Assembly (NCBI RefSeq): GCF_029392895.1
Contig: NZ_CP114200.1
Coordinates: forward strand, 6,020,501 to 6,084,500
Reading direction: 5' to 3'
DNA: 64,000 bases
Origin: Streptomyces sp. 71268
GTDB taxonomy: Bacteria; Actinomycetota; Actinomycetes; Streptomycetales; Streptomycetaceae
A program made the translations under genes and the position numbers. The notes beneath the pieces are model-generated. The model saw only the letters and a list, made by a program, of their open reading frames with translations. It was not told the DNA's origin and ran no database searches. Positions 1-7,866 of the stretch are shown piece after piece (position 1 is the stretch's first letter; every line of letters starts with the position of its first letter).

Positions 1-877
1 CAGCGTGGGCCAGGGCCTGCTGGTGGCCCGCTACACCGCCTCCTTCGCACGGTACGGGCGACGGGTCGGCCAGGTGTTGCTGACCAGCGACGACACCAGC
101 CGCCGCGCGCACTACCGAAACGCCTACCGGACCCTGGACCAGCTCCTGGCCATGGGCGCGATCCCGGTGGTGAACGAGAACGACACGGTGGCCACCGACG
201 AGATCCGGTTCGGGGACAACGACCGGCTCGCCGCGCTCGTCGCCCACCTGGTCCGCGCCGACCTGCTCGTGCTGCTCTCGGACGTGGACGGGCTCTACGA
301 CGGCGACCCGAGCACCCCCGGCACCTCCCGGATCGCCGAGGTCGCCGGCCCCGCCGACCTGGAGGGCGTCTCCATCGGCAGCGCGGGCCGGGCCGGCGTG
401 GGCACCGGCGGCATGGTGACCAAGGTGGAGGCCGCGCGGATCGCCGCGGCGGCCGGCGTGCCGGTCGTGCTCACCTCGGCGAGCCGCGCGGCCGACGCGC
501 TGCTCGGCCGGCCCACCGGCACCTTCTTCCACCGCACCGGCCGCCGCTCCACCGGCCGCCTGCTGTGGCTGGCCCACGCCTCCGCGCCGCGCGGGGCGCT
601 GGTGCTGGACGAGGGGGCGGTGCGGGCCGTGGTCGACCGGCGCACCTCGTTGCTGCCGGCCGGGATCAGCGCCGTCGAGGGCGAGTTCACGGCGGGTGAC
701 CCGGTCGAACTGCGGGACGCCACGGGCCGCCCGGTGGCCCGTGGCCTCGTCAACTTCGACGCCCGGGAGATGCCCAAGCTGATCGGCCGCTCGACCCGGG
801 ACCTGGCGCGCGAGCTGGGCCCGACGTACGAGCGCGAGGTCGTGCACCGCGACGATCTGGTCGTGCTAGCCCCCTGA
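1..877 (+). CDS. proB: Glutamate 5-kinase, N-terminus cut by window edge
   Basis: First step of proline synthesis: ATP-dependent phosphorylation of L-glutamate to glutamyl 5-phosphate in the cytoplasm. The window cuts the gene. The first readable residues (SVGQGLLVARY) lie inside the kinase domain, roughly 80-90 residues after the usual start, so the GTG at position 5 is an internal Val. Visible kinase blocks are NENDTVATDEIRFGDND (about residue 60 of the visible part) and GVGTGGMVTK. The last 90 or so residues, from RGALVLDEG to the end, form the PUA domain typical of long ProB proteins. A small conserved gene lies between it and proA. The family call is secure. Confidence 0.95.
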   Translation, partial: SVGQGLLVARYTASFARYGRRVGQVLLTSDDTSRRAHYRNAYRTLDQLLAMGAIPVVNENDTVATDEIRFGDNDRLAALVAHLVRADLLVLLSDVDGLYDGDPSTPGTSRIAEVAGPADLEGVSIGSAGRAGVGTGGMVTKVEAARIAAAAGVPVVLTSASRAADALLGRPTGTFFHRTGRRSTGRLLWLAHASAPRGALVLDEGAVRAVVDRRTSLLPAGISAVEGEFTAGDPVELRDATGRPVARGLVNFDAREMPKLIGRSTRDLARELGPTYEREVVHRDDLVVLAP

Positions 878-1092
878 CGGGCGTCACCGGCGCACCGCGA
901 GGCGAAGCGAACCGAAGGGAAAGCGGCAAAAGAGCCACCTTTCGCCGAGGACCTTCCGTAAAACCGCCACATCACCCGCCGCGGGCTGGTCAACTTTGTT
1001 GAACGGGGCCGCACGGGGAAAGCGGTCTCCCAGCGAGCACCACAGGGCTTCGCTCGGGGGCGAGCGGAGCGGCGAGCAACAGGAGGCCGCCG

Positions 1093-1605
1093 GTGAGACG
1101 AGGGCGCCCAGTGGCGCAGTCCCGGGGCGGGGGAGCCTCCCGCACCCGTCGGACGATGACCGAGGAACGCAGACTGACCAGCGTGAACACGGGGGAGCAG
1201 CACGCGGGCGAGCCGGCGGAGGCCGGCGCGGCGGCGGACGGGCAGGCCCCGCGGGAGCGCGAGACCACCAGGATGTGGCACATCACGCTGAGCGTCTCGG
1301 GCCCCGTGGTCCCGCTGCCCGAGGTGCGGCGGGGCCTGGAGCGCCTGGCGCACGACCACCCCTTCCTGCTGACCAGCCGGTACGCGGAAGACCACGCGGA
1401 GATCCGCTACTGGGAGGAGGCCCGCGACCTGCACGACGCGGCGGCGCTCGCGCTGCGCCTGTGGGGCGAGCACCGCTCGACGGCCAAGCTGCCGCCCTGG
1501 GAGATCGTCGGCCTTGAGGTCATCGACCGTGGGACGTACCACCACCGCATGACCCAGGGACACGGCCTGACCCCGACGTCGCCGGTGGGCGTGCACCCGT
1601 ACTAG
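1093..1605 (+). CDS. Conserved hypothetical protein between proB and proA
   Basis: Function unknown. The start is a GTG at 1093 with a strong AGGAGG six bases upstream (1081-1086). The protein is 170 residues. The first 60 are Arg/Gly/Ala-rich and probably disordered. The compact part begins near [11 protein letters not shown] and contains the aromatic- and His-rich stretches [15 protein letters not shown] and [14 protein letters not shown]. From memory this C-terminal part resembles a small protein found next to the proline genes in other Streptomyces. A shorter start nearer MTEERRL (about 1156) is possible but lacks as good a ribosome binding site. No catalytic motif or membrane segment is visible. 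Confidence 0.75.
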   Translation: MRRGRPVAQSRGGGASRTRRTMTEERRLTSVNTGEQHAGEPAEAGAAADGQAPRERETTRMWHITLSVSGPVVPLPEVRRGLERLAHDHPFLLTSRYAEDHAEIRYWEEARDLHDAAALALRLWGEHRSTAKLPPWEIVGLEVIDRGTYHHRMTQGHGLTPTSPVGVHPY

Positions 1606-1771
1606 GCGCTACGCGTCACAGGGCCATTCCGAGCCCCCGGGAGCGGGCCCGTCGCCGCCCGGGCTGGTGCCGCCGGCCCGGCGAGGGCGGCGGGCGGGTG
1701 CGGGCCGGGCGGGCGTTTCGCAGGACGAGATGGCCCGGGGCCCGCGCGGCGGCGCCGCTAGGCTGCCGCGC

Positions 1772-3055
1772 ATGAGCAGCAGCGAATCCGCACCCTCCCC
1801 CGTCGTCCAGTCCGCCCGCCGCGCCCGGGAGGCCGCCGCCACGCTGGCGCCACTGCCGCGCGCGGCCAAGGACGCGGCGCTGCTCGCGATCGCCGACGCG
1901 CTGGGCGCCCGGGCCACCGAGATCATCGAGGCCAACGCCGAGGACGTCGAGCGGGCGCGCGCGGCCGGCACCTCCGACGCCCTCGTGGACCGGCTCACGC
2001 TGACCCCCCAGCGGGTGGCCGCGATCGCCTCCGACGTACGGGACGTGGTGACCCTGCCCGACCCGGTGGGCGAGGTGGTGCGCGGCTCCACCCTGCCGGG
2101 CGGCATCGACCTGCGACAGGTCCGGGTGCCGCTCGGGGTGGTCGGCATCATCTACGAGGCCAGGCCCAACGTGACCGTGGACGCCGCCGCGCTGTGCCTC
2201 AAGTCCGGCAACGCGGTGCTGCTGCGCGGCTCGTCCTCGGCCTACCGCTCCAACACCGCGCTGGTCGCGGTGGTGCGCGACGCCGTCGCCTCGGCCGGGC
2301 TGCCCGCGGACGCGGTGCAGTTGGTGCCGGGCGAGGGCCGGGAGGCGGTCGGCGAGTTGATGCGGGCGCGCGGCCTGGTGGACGTGCTCATTCCGCGCGG
2401 CGGCGCCTCGCTGATCCGCACCGTCGTGGAGCAGTCCACGGTGCCGGTCATCGAGACCGGGACCGGCAACTGCCACGTGTACGTGGACGCGCGCGCCGAC
2501 CTCGACATGGCCGTGGAGATCCTGCTGAACTCCAAGGCCCAGCGGCCCAGCGTGTGCAACGCCGCCGAGACCCTCCTGGTGCACCAGGACATCGCGGAGG
2601 CGTTCCTGCCGAGGGCGCTGGAGGCGCTCGCCAAGGCCGGTGTGACCGTGCACGGCGACGCGGCGGTGCGCGTCGCGGCCGAGCGCGCCGGGTCCACGGC
2701 CACCGTGACCGAGGCCACCGACGAGGACTGGGCCACCGAGTACCTCTCGTACGACATCGCGGCCGGCGTCGTGCCCTCGCTGGACGCCGCGATCGCGCAC
2801 ATCCGCCGGTGGTCCTCCGGGCACACCGAGGCGATCGTGACCACCGAGCAGGCCGCGGCCCGCCGGTTCACGCAGTTGGTGGACTCCACGACGGTGGCCG
2901 TCAACGCCTCGACCCGGTTCACGGACGGTAGCCAGTTCGGGTTCGGCGCCGAGATCGGCATCTCCACCCAGAAGCTGCACGCCCGTGGGCCGATGGGGCT
3001 GCCGGAGCTGACCTCGACCAAGTACATCGTCACCGGCGACGGACACGTACGGTAG
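1772..3055 (+). CDS. proA: Glutamate-5-semialdehyde dehydrogenase (gamma-glutamyl phosphate reductase)
   Basis: Second step of proline synthesis: NADPH-dependent reduction of glutamyl 5-phosphate to glutamate 5-semialdehyde, which cyclises spontaneously. The 427-residue length fits the family (about 415-430). The aldehyde-dehydrogenase fold is evident from [25 protein letters not shown] (written here only in part: [19 protein letters not shown]), [10 protein letters not shown], and the catalytic Cys near residue 262 in [14 protein letters not shown]. The ATG at 1772 (MSSSESAP) was chosen because an upstream in-frame start would add about 35 Arg/Ala-rich residues absent from the family. A strong hairpin follows the stop. 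Confidence 0.96.
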   Translation: MSSSESAPSPVVQSARRAREAAATLAPLPRAAKDAALLAIADALGARATEIIEANAEDVERARAAGTSDALVDRLTLTPQRVAAIASDVRDVVTLPDPVGEVVRGSTLPGGIDLRQVRVPLGVVGIIYEARPNVTVDAAALCLKSGNAVLLRGSSSAYRSNTALVAVVRDAVASAGLPADAVQLVPGEGREAVGELMRARGLVDVLIPRGGASLIRTVVEQSTVPVIETGTGNCHVYVDARADLDMAVEILLNSKAQRPSVCNAAETLLVHQDIAEAFLPRALEALAKAGVTVHGDAAVRVAAERAGSTATVTEATDEDWATEYLSYDIAAGVVPSLDAAIAHIRRWSSGHTEAIVTTEQAAARRFTQLVDSTTVAVNASTRFTDGSQFGFGAEIGISTQKLHARGPMGLPELTSTKYIVTGDGHVR

Positions 3056-3105
3056 CCGCCTCCGGGTCCCGGCCTGGCCGTCCGCGCGGGCCGGGGCCGA
3101 GGCGG
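3056..3105 (+). terminator. Hairpin after proA
   Basis: Two stacked 7-bp stems start at the proA stop: CCGCCTC (3056-3062) pairs with GAGGCGG (3099-3105), and CCCGGCC (3068-3074) pairs with GGCCGGG (3089-3095). There is no U-tract, as is common for Streptomyces terminators. Confidence 0.55.
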
Positions 3106-3224
3106 TCGGGGGCGGCGACGCGCCGGTCGCGCGGCCGGGCCGCCACTCGAACGGCTCCGGAGCGAATACCCCGGACTTTCCGTCCGCCCTGCCCAAACCG
3201 ACCTCCCAGGGCTAACCTGGACGC

Positions 3225-4037
3225 GTGCCGGACGACGTGGGGGGCAAGCCGTTCCCGGACGGCGACGAGCCCGACGACCACCACCACGGGGCTGCCGAAC
3301 TGGGTCCGACCTCGCCCTCGGCGGGCGAGGGGGACGCGTTCGCCTCCGTGGTCTTCGACGAGGACTTCGTGCGGTCCGCCGAAGTCCATGAACCCTCTGC
3401 CGTCGAGCGGATGCTGGCCGCCGCCCAGGCGCGCGCGGAGGCCGAGGCGACCCGCGGCGGGCGCCGCGGCGCCCGCGACGACGATCCCTACGACGAGGGA
3501 TACGGGCCGGACGGCGAGTTCGGCCACGACCCCGACGACCCGCGCCACGACGGCCGGTACGGATACGGCCACGCGGGTGACGACCCCGACGCGGACGAGG
3601 AGTTCGGCCCGTACGGCGAGTACGGCGACGCGGGCCGCCCCTACCGGGGCCACGCGTACTGGCAGCGCCCGGTGGCCTGGGTGCTGGCCGTGCTGATGGG
3701 CATCGGGGTGGTGGCCATGGCCTTCACCGCCGTCTACCGGGGCGCCTCCGGCGGCGGCAACCGACAGGACCCCAGCCCGCCGCCGGCCAGCTCCGAGGTG
3801 GACGGCGCGCCGGGCGCGCCCGGCGACGAGTCCAAGGCGTCCTTCTCCGGAACGGAGCGGCGGGGCGCGGACGTCCGGCTCTCGGACCTCGACCCGCCCG
3901 ACGTACGCGACGCGGGCCACGCCCCCGATCTCCCCAACCCACCGATCGCGTCCCCCGGACCCACCGTCTCCACCGACACCGTCGAATCCGCCCAAACCAT
4001 CGCGCCACCGGCCGCCGTCGCGCCCCGACTGCCGTGA
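3225..4037 (+). CDS. SCO2584-type spore-wall-associated membrane protein
   Basis: A 270-residue single-pass membrane protein. It starts at GTG 3225. The N-terminus carries the motif FASVVFDEDFVRSA followed by HEPSAVERMLAA, which it shares with the next gene. A highly acidic, Asp/Gly/Tyr-rich disordered linker follows (residues about 85-145), then one membrane span (WVLAVLMGIGVVAMAFTAVY, about 151-170) and a Pro/Ser-rich C-terminal tail. The position directly after proA and the motif match the family named after S. coelicolor SCO2583/SCO2584, whose SCO2584 member has been linked to spore-wall synthesis. The exact function here is inferred from that resemblance. No enzymatic motif is visible. 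Confidence 0.75.
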   Translation: MPDDVGGKPFPDGDEPDDHHHGAAELGPTSPSAGEGDAFASVVFDEDFVRSAEVHEPSAVERMLAAAQARAEAEATRGGRRGARDDDPYDEGYGPDGEFGHDPDDPRHDGRYGYGHAGDDPDADEEFGPYGEYGDAGRPYRGHAYWQRPVAWVLAVLMGIGVVAMAFTAVYRGASGGGNRQDPSPPPASSEVDGAPGAPGDESKASFSGTERRGADVRLSDLDPPDVRDAGHAPDLPNPPIASPGPTVSTDTVESAQTIAPPAAVAPRLP

Positions 4038-4112
4038 CCGCGTGCGCTTCCGTCCGAACTTGTCGTGGCCGGGGGACGTTTATCCACCGCCCCGCCGGCC
4101 TACTCTGGTGAT

Positions 4113-5285
4113 ATGACCGGGCCTGGAGACCCTCCCGAGGGGACACCTGAGAGCGCCCCGGGTGGCGGTGACGACGAGTACCGCTCCGTCGTGTTCGACG
4201 AATCGTTCGTCCGTGCCGCCCCCCTACAAGAGTTCTCCGCCCAGGAGCGCATCGGCGACCACACGCCGGCCGTGCGCAGCCGGGGCGGCCCCCGACGGCG
4301 CGAGCGCGGCTCGCCGCAGCAGGCCGTCATCCTGGTCCTGCTCATCGCCATCGCCTTCGCCACCGCCGTCTACATGGGCGTCCAACGCCCGTACCAGAAG
4401 CCCACGACGCGCGCCGCCGAGCCGCTGCGCAGCACGCTGGTGCCGCTCACCCCGCGCGGTGAGGTGCCCGGCGGCGCCGCGGACGACCTGTACGCGGGCA
4501 GCCCGGCGCGCGCGTTCCGCATCGGCGCCGAGGGCATCACGCTGCCCGCGGTGAAGCGCACCGCGCACTTCTCCGAGGACCAGGTGCGGGAGGCGCTCGG
4601 CACGGCCAAGGAGTTCCTGGTGCACTCCGCGCTCGACGCGGACACGCTGGCCGGCGGCGACGCCCGCGCGGTCCGGATGCTGATCGACCCGGACCAGCTC
4701 GGCCAGTTCGACGAGAGCCTGTCCCGCCCCGCCGACGACGGGCGGCACGCGGCCACCGGCTGGGTGATGCGCTTCGACCCCGAGCGCGTCTCGCTGGCCA
4801 GGGAGCCGGTGCGGGTGCGGGGGAGCATGCGGGTGACCGAGGTGAACTCCACGGCCCTGGAGGTCGTCGCCGATCACACGTACGTGTACGCCGTACGCCG
4901 CGCCGCGGCGCACGCCTCGCGCAACGACACCCCGGCCACCGGCGCGACCGGCACCGGGGCCGGCCGGGACCTGGCGGAGCCGGTCACCGTGCCGGGCACC
5001 GGGCCGCACTCGCTGTTCACGGTCCGGCGCGAGGCGCGGCTCCGCTTCGATCGGGAGGACCTGCGCGACCACCACGTGGAGATCGTGGAGAGCGCCCTGC
5101 AGGCCGGGCCGCAGGCGTGCGCGACGGACGCCGCTGCCTACCTCCAGCCGCTGTTCGCCGGGCAGAACGCGCCCGCGGACGCCTCGGCCGGTACGAACCC
5201 GTACGCGACCGGGCGCCCCACCGACTCGCTCTGCGGCGTGCTGGCGCCGGACGCGCAGCCCTCGGGCACGGGCCTCCGCCGCTAG
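4113..5285 (+). CDS. SCO2583-type membrane protein
   Basis: A 390-residue protein paralogous at its N-terminus to the preceding gene: YRSVVFDESFVRAA then QEFSAQERIGDH. One membrane span (AVILVLLIAIAFATAVYMGV, about residues 70-90) is followed by a predicted extracytoplasmic domain of about 290 residues, with regular strands such as HFSEDQVREALGTAKEFLVHS and LEVVADHTYVYAVRR. The ATG at 4113 (MTGPGDPPEG) was preferred over a GTG/ATG-like start about 16 codons upstream. The family is known only as a membrane protein beside a spore-wall gene. The outer domain may bind a wall or lipid ligand, but nothing in the sequence proves it. It converges with the M48 protease gene. Confidence 0.75.
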   Translation: MTGPGDPPEGTPESAPGGGDDEYRSVVFDESFVRAAPLQEFSAQERIGDHTPAVRSRGGPRRRERGSPQQAVILVLLIAIAFATAVYMGVQRPYQKPTTRAAEPLRSTLVPLTPRGEVPGGAADDLYAGSPARAFRIGAEGITLPAVKRTAHFSEDQVREALGTAKEFLVHSALDADTLAGGDARAVRMLIDPDQLGQFDESLSRPADDGRHAATGWVMRFDPERVSLAREPVRVRGSMRVTEVNSTALEVVADHTYVYAVRRAAAHASRNDTPATGATGTGAGRDLAEPVTVPGTGPHSLFTVRREARLRFDREDLRDHHVEIVESALQAGPQACATDAAAYLQPLFAGQNAPADASAGTNPYATGRPTDSLCGVLAPDAQPSGTGLRR

Positions 5286-5315
5286 CCCGGGCGGGACCCG
5301 TGCGGGGCCCCGGGC

Positions 5316-5332
5316 GGGCCCTCGCGGGGCCC
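5316..5332. terminator. Short bidirectional hairpin between convergent genes
   Basis: GGGCCC-TCGCG-GGGCCC lies in the 92-bp gap between the ends of the SCO2583-type gene and the M48 protease gene. It is a 6-bp GC stem without a U-tract, so the call rests mainly on position. Confidence 0.35.
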
Positions 5333-5377
5333 GTGGAGCCCCGGCGCGGGCCGGCCTGGGGCCGTGCGCTCGCGCGG

Positions 5378-6580
5378 CTAGCGGCCCGCGTCGCCGCCCG
5401 TCGGGCCGGTGCCGCCGTCGCCCGTGGAGCCGTTTCCGCTTCCGTCGCTCGTCGGGCCGGTGCCCGCCGGGCCGTCGCCGGTCGGGCCGCTGCCGCCGGT
5501 GGGACCCTCGCCGCCGGCCGGGCCGCCGGCGTCGGAGCCGCCGTTCCGGCCGCCGCCGGTGAACCTGTCGCGCAGCTTGCCGCCGAGGTCGCCGGCGCCG
5601 CCCGCGATGTCCCGCACCAGGCCCATCAGCGGGTCCTTGCTGCCGCGCACGGTGTCCGCGTAGTGGCTCGCCGACTCCCTGAACGACTCGCTGACCGAGG
5701 CGTCCTTGTCCTCGTCCCGGCGCGGGTAGTGGCCGTCCATGATCCGCTGGTAGTCGCGGCTGGCCGCCCACTTCTTCAGCTCGGCCGCGCGCACGGTGGC
5801 GAACGGGTGGGTGCGCGGCAGCACGTTGAGGATCTTCAGTACGGAGTCGCGCAGGTCGCCGCTGGCCTCGTACTCCTCGGCCTGCTCCAGGAAGGCGTCC
5901 ACGTTCATCTCGTGCAGGTGGTTGCCGCCCGCCAGCTTCATCAGGCCGCGCATCGACGCCCTGAGGTCCTGGCCCACCAGCAGCCCGGCCCGGTCCGCCG
6001 ACAGCTCCGACTTGCGGAACCACTCGCGCAGCGCCGTCACGATCGCCATCACCGCGATGTTGCCGAGCGGGATCCAGGCGACCTTCGTCGCGAAGTTGGT
6101 GAGGAACAGCAGGATCGTGCGGTACACGGCGTGCCCCGACAGGGCGTGTCCCACCTCGTGGCCGATGACCGCCCGCATCTCCTCCTCGTCGAGCAGCTCG
6201 ACCAGGCCGGTGGTGAGCACGATGATCGGCTCGTCGAGACCGATGCACATGGCGTTCGGGTTCGGGTCCTGCTGGACGTACATCATCGGGACCTTCTCCA
6301 GGTCCAGCACGTAACAGGCGTCCCGCAGCATGTCGTTGAGGTGCGCGAACTGGCGGTCGCTCACCCGCACCGAGTCGGACAGGAACAGCAGGCGCAGGCT
6401 GCGCTCGGGGAGCAGGCCGCTGAGTGTCTTGAAGACGGTGTCGAATCCGCTCAACTTCCGCAGCGCCACCAGCGCGGACCGGTCGGCGGGGTGCTCGTAG
6501 GCGCGGGAGGAGATCCCCGGGAATCGCCTGCGCTCGCGGCTCGGTACGTGCTCGTGCCCGTGAGTGTTGCTGTCGCTCAT
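5378..6580 (-). CDS. M48-family zinc metalloprotease
   Basis: A 400-residue membrane-associated metallopeptidase related to HtpX/Ste24. The zinc-binding HEVGH motif (AVIGHEVGHALSGHA) is near residues 140-150. A hydrophobic stretch follows (TILLFLTNFATKVAWIPLGNIAVMAIV), and the downstream metal ligand is in SELSADRAGLL. The N-terminal 120 residues include AYEHPADRSALVALRKLSGFD, typical of actinobacterial members. The C-terminal 80 or so residues are a disordered Gly/Pro/Thr tail with repeats of the GPTGG type. The start is the ATG at 6580 (MSDSNTHGHEH). HtpX-like proteases usually act in membrane-protein quality control. A link to spore-wall assembly is suggested only by the neighbours. Confidence 0.88.
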   Translation of the reverse strand: MSDSNTHGHEHVPSRERRRFPGISSRAYEHPADRSALVALRKLSGFDTVFKTLSGLLPERSLRLLFLSDSVRVSDRQFAHLNDMLRDACYVLDLEKVPMMYVQQDPNPNAMCIGLDEPIIVLTTGLVELLDEEEMRAVIGHEVGHALSGHAVYRTILLFLTNFATKVAWIPLGNIAVMAIVTALREWFRKSELSADRAGLLVGQDLRASMRGLMKLAGGNHLHEMNVDAFLEQAEEYEASGDLRDSVLKILNVLPRTHPFATVRAAELKKWAASRDYQRIMDGHYPRRDEDKDASVSESFRESASHYADTVRGSKDPLMGLVRDIAGGAGDLGGKLRDRFTGGGRNGGSDAGGPAGGEGPTGGSGPTGDGPAGTGPTSDGSGNGSTGDGGTGPTGGDAGR

Positions 6581-6676
6581 CGTGCCCCCTCGTGTGACTG
6601 CCGGTCGTGGCCCCTGTCGCCCCTCTTGGCCCCACCCCACCCTAGGACGTGCGGACGACGTGGCTACCGTGGAGTG

Positions 6677-6871
6677 ATGCACTACCTCACCGGCCTGCAC
6701 GAGGTCGTACTCGCCGTCCCCACCCCCACCGCGACCCCCGGCGGCGGTGGCTCGCACGGCGGCGGCGCGGGGCCCGTCCTGCGCACGGTGATCGTCGTCG
6801 GGGTGGTGGGCGCCGTCCTCCTCGCCTGGTTCCTGCTGCGCGGCTACCGAGGGGCGGGTGGGCAGGACTGA
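6677..6871 (+). CDS. Small single-pass membrane protein, 64 aa
   Basis: ATG 6677 opens a 64-residue protein (MHYLTGLHEVVLAVPTP) with a Gly/His-rich hinge (GGGGSHGGGAGP) and one strong membrane span (VIVVGVVGAVLLAWFLL) ending in positively charged residues. It is divergent from the M48 gene 96 bp away and matches a conserved tiny gene at this place in Streptomyces. The function is unknown. Its layout is the same as that of the 56-residue protein just downstream. Confidence 0.65.
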   Translation: MHYLTGLHEVVLAVPTPTATPGGGGSHGGGAGPVLRTVIVVGVVGAVLLAWFLLRGYRGAGGQD

Positions 6872-7030
6872 GCCCCCGTCGGACCCCGCCCCGGGCCTGC
6901 CAGTCGACAAGACGTGCGGAGTCGGCGTGAGGTTGCGCGAGGTCGCCGCATACGATGTGCCGGAAGTCTTCTGCCCGACCCTCCCCGAGCCGCGTGGCCT
7001 GGGGACCGCCCCGGATAGGTCCTGCTGACG

Positions 7031-7201
7031 ATGACCGCATTCCACACCGCACACGCGACCCTGGCCACGCTCGCCTCCGAGGGCGGCGGCGAGCACGGTG
7101 GCAAGCACGACAGCCTCAACCCCTACCTGACCGGTGGCGGAGCCCTGCTCGTCCTGCTCCTGCTGCTGTGGATCACCACGCGCTTCAACCGGGACCGCTG
7201 A
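7031..7201 (+). CDS. Small single-pass membrane protein, 56 aa
   Basis: ATG 7031 opens a 56-residue protein ([15 protein letters not shown]) with a Gly/His-rich segment ([10 protein letters not shown]), then a single membrane span ([15 protein letters not shown]) and a basic end. It lies 43 bp before nadD, which suggests co-transcription. It repeats the plan of the 64-residue protein upstream (short N-terminus, Gly/His hinge, span, basic tail), so the two may be distant paralogues. The function is unknown. Confidence 0.65.
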   Translation: MTAFHTAHATLATLASEGGGEHGGKHDSLNPYLTGGGALLVLLLLLWITTRFNRDR

Positions 7202-7244
7202 CCTCGGCGCCGGGGTACGAGCGCGCTTAGTAGGGTCTGCACGC

Positions 7245-7856
7245 ATGGGAGAACAGACAGCGTCCGTGAAGCGGCGACTCGGCGTGATGGGCGGGACCTT
7301 CGACCCGATCCACCACGGACACCTGGTCGCCGCGAGCGAGGTGGCCGCACAGTTCCACCTGGACGAGGTGGTGTTCGTGCCGACCGGACAGCCGTGGCAG
7401 AAAAGCCACAAGACGGTGTCCCCGGCCGAGGACCGCTACCTGATGACGGTGATCGCCACCGCGTCCAACCCGCAGTTCTCCGTCAGCCGGATCGACATCG
7501 ACCGCGGCGGCAAGACGTACACCGCGGACACCCTGCGCGACCTGCGGGCCGAGAACGCCGACGCGGACCTGTTCTTCATCACCGGTGCCGACGCCCTGTC
7601 CCAGATCCTGACCTGGCACGACGCGGCGGACCTGTTCTCGCTCGCGCACTTCATCGGCGTGACCAGGCCGGGGCACATACTGACGGACGCGGGCCTGCCC
7701 GAGGGCGGCGTCTCGCTGATCGAGGTCCCGGCGCTGGCGATCTCCTCGACGGACTGCCGAGCACGCGTCGCGCAGGGCGATCCGGTCTGGTACCTGGTGC
7801 CCGACGGCGTGGTGCGCTACATCGACAAGCGCGAGCTGTACCGCGACGACGGCTGA
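7245..7856 (+). CDS. nadD: Nicotinate-nucleotide adenylyltransferase
   Basis: Adenylates nicotinate mononucleotide with ATP to deamido-NAD in NAD synthesis (cytoplasm). The 203-residue length fits. The nucleotidyltransferase signature [11 protein letters not shown] is at residues 16-26, and the C-terminal ISSTDCR motif (variant of ISSTxIR) is near residue 167. The central [16 protein letters not shown] block is typical of NadD. The ATG at 7245 ([11 protein letters not shown]) is preferred, because the in-frame upstream codons read through the end of the preceding small gene. The LytR-domain gene begins 10 bp after the stop, so nadD, that gene and probably rsfS form an operon. Confidence 0.96.
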   Translation: MGEQTASVKRRLGVMGGTFDPIHHGHLVAASEVAAQFHLDEVVFVPTGQPWQKSHKTVSPAEDRYLMTVIATASNPQFSVSRIDIDRGGKTYTADTLRDLRAENADADLFFITGADALSQILTWHDAADLFSLAHFIGVTRPGHILTDAGLPEGGVSLIEVPALAISSTDCRARVAQGDPVWYLVPDGVVRYIDKRELYRDDG

Positions 7857-7866
7857 AGGGGCACCG